From: Opitutia bacterium | Lineage (GTDB): Bacteria; Verrucomicrobiota; Verrucomicrobiia; Opitutales; JANYDI01 | NCBI GenBank assembly: GCA_025363695.1 | Contig: JANYDI010000152.1 | Coordinates: 1-5,271 of the forward strand | Length of the DNA stretch: 5,271 nucleotides | Direction of reading: 5' to 3' | Shown here: in pieces, positions 5,246 to 5,271 of the stretch | Position numbering within the stretch: the first letter of the stretch is position 1 | Layout: each line of letters starts with the position of its first letter | Translations under genes and position numbers: made by a program | The notes under the pieces: model-generated | Database searches by the model: none | Seen by the model: only the letters and a program-made list of their open reading frames with translations | Told to the model about the DNA's origin: nothing

Positions 5246-5271
5246 GGGCGTTGTTTCTTCAGGAAAAAGAG

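Overview
The window appears to come from a Gram-negative bacterium. It carries lpxB (lipid A synthesis), a riboflavin/nusB cluster, and an intergenic region full of palindromic repeats. The variant sequence of the lumazine synthase (HHHE and NG motifs in place of the usual PHFE and FG), the LpxB sequence, and a multi-hairpin repeat of a style I associate with Planctomycetes/Verrucomicrobia genomes together suggest the PVC group, perhaps Verrucomicrobiota class Opitutae. This placement is an inference from recalled family patterns and is only moderately secure.

Layout. Positions 1-451 hold no credible gene. They contain an AT-rich stretch (1-74), a three-hairpin repeat (80-160), and two copies of a second composite repeat arranged as mirror images (209-330 and 331-439). 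A minus-strand gene run then reads from right to left: ribB (4009-3374), ribH (3365-2895), nusB (2883-2389), an ABC transporter ATPase (2201-1530) and its FtsX/MacB-like permease (1591-452). ribB, ribH and nusB are separated by only 8 and 11 bases and are almost certainly one operon. A 187-base gap holding a third copy of the composite repeat (2240-2366) lies between nusB and the ABC pair. ATPase and permease overlap by 62 bases. Divergent from ribB, across a 93-base AT-rich gap, lpxB runs on the plus strand (4103-5245, GTG start).

Function. RibB makes 3,4-dihydroxy-2-butanone 4-phosphate. RibH condenses it with the pyrimidine intermediate to give lumazine, the immediate precursor of riboflavin. 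NusB is an antitermination factor for rRNA transcription, and ribH-nusB is a common bacterial linkage. The ABC pair forms a LolD/MacB-type exporter or lipoprotein-handling module of unknown substrate. LpxB makes the lipid A disaccharide.

The most unusual content is the composite repeat. Each copy has the order hairpin A (GC-rich), hairpin B (about 50 bases, bulged, palindromic) and hairpin C. The B stems of the three copies differ by paired substitutions that preserve base-pairing, and all three keep a single bulged purine on the same arm. I see no CRISPR array, tRNA, rRNA, transposase or riboswitch.
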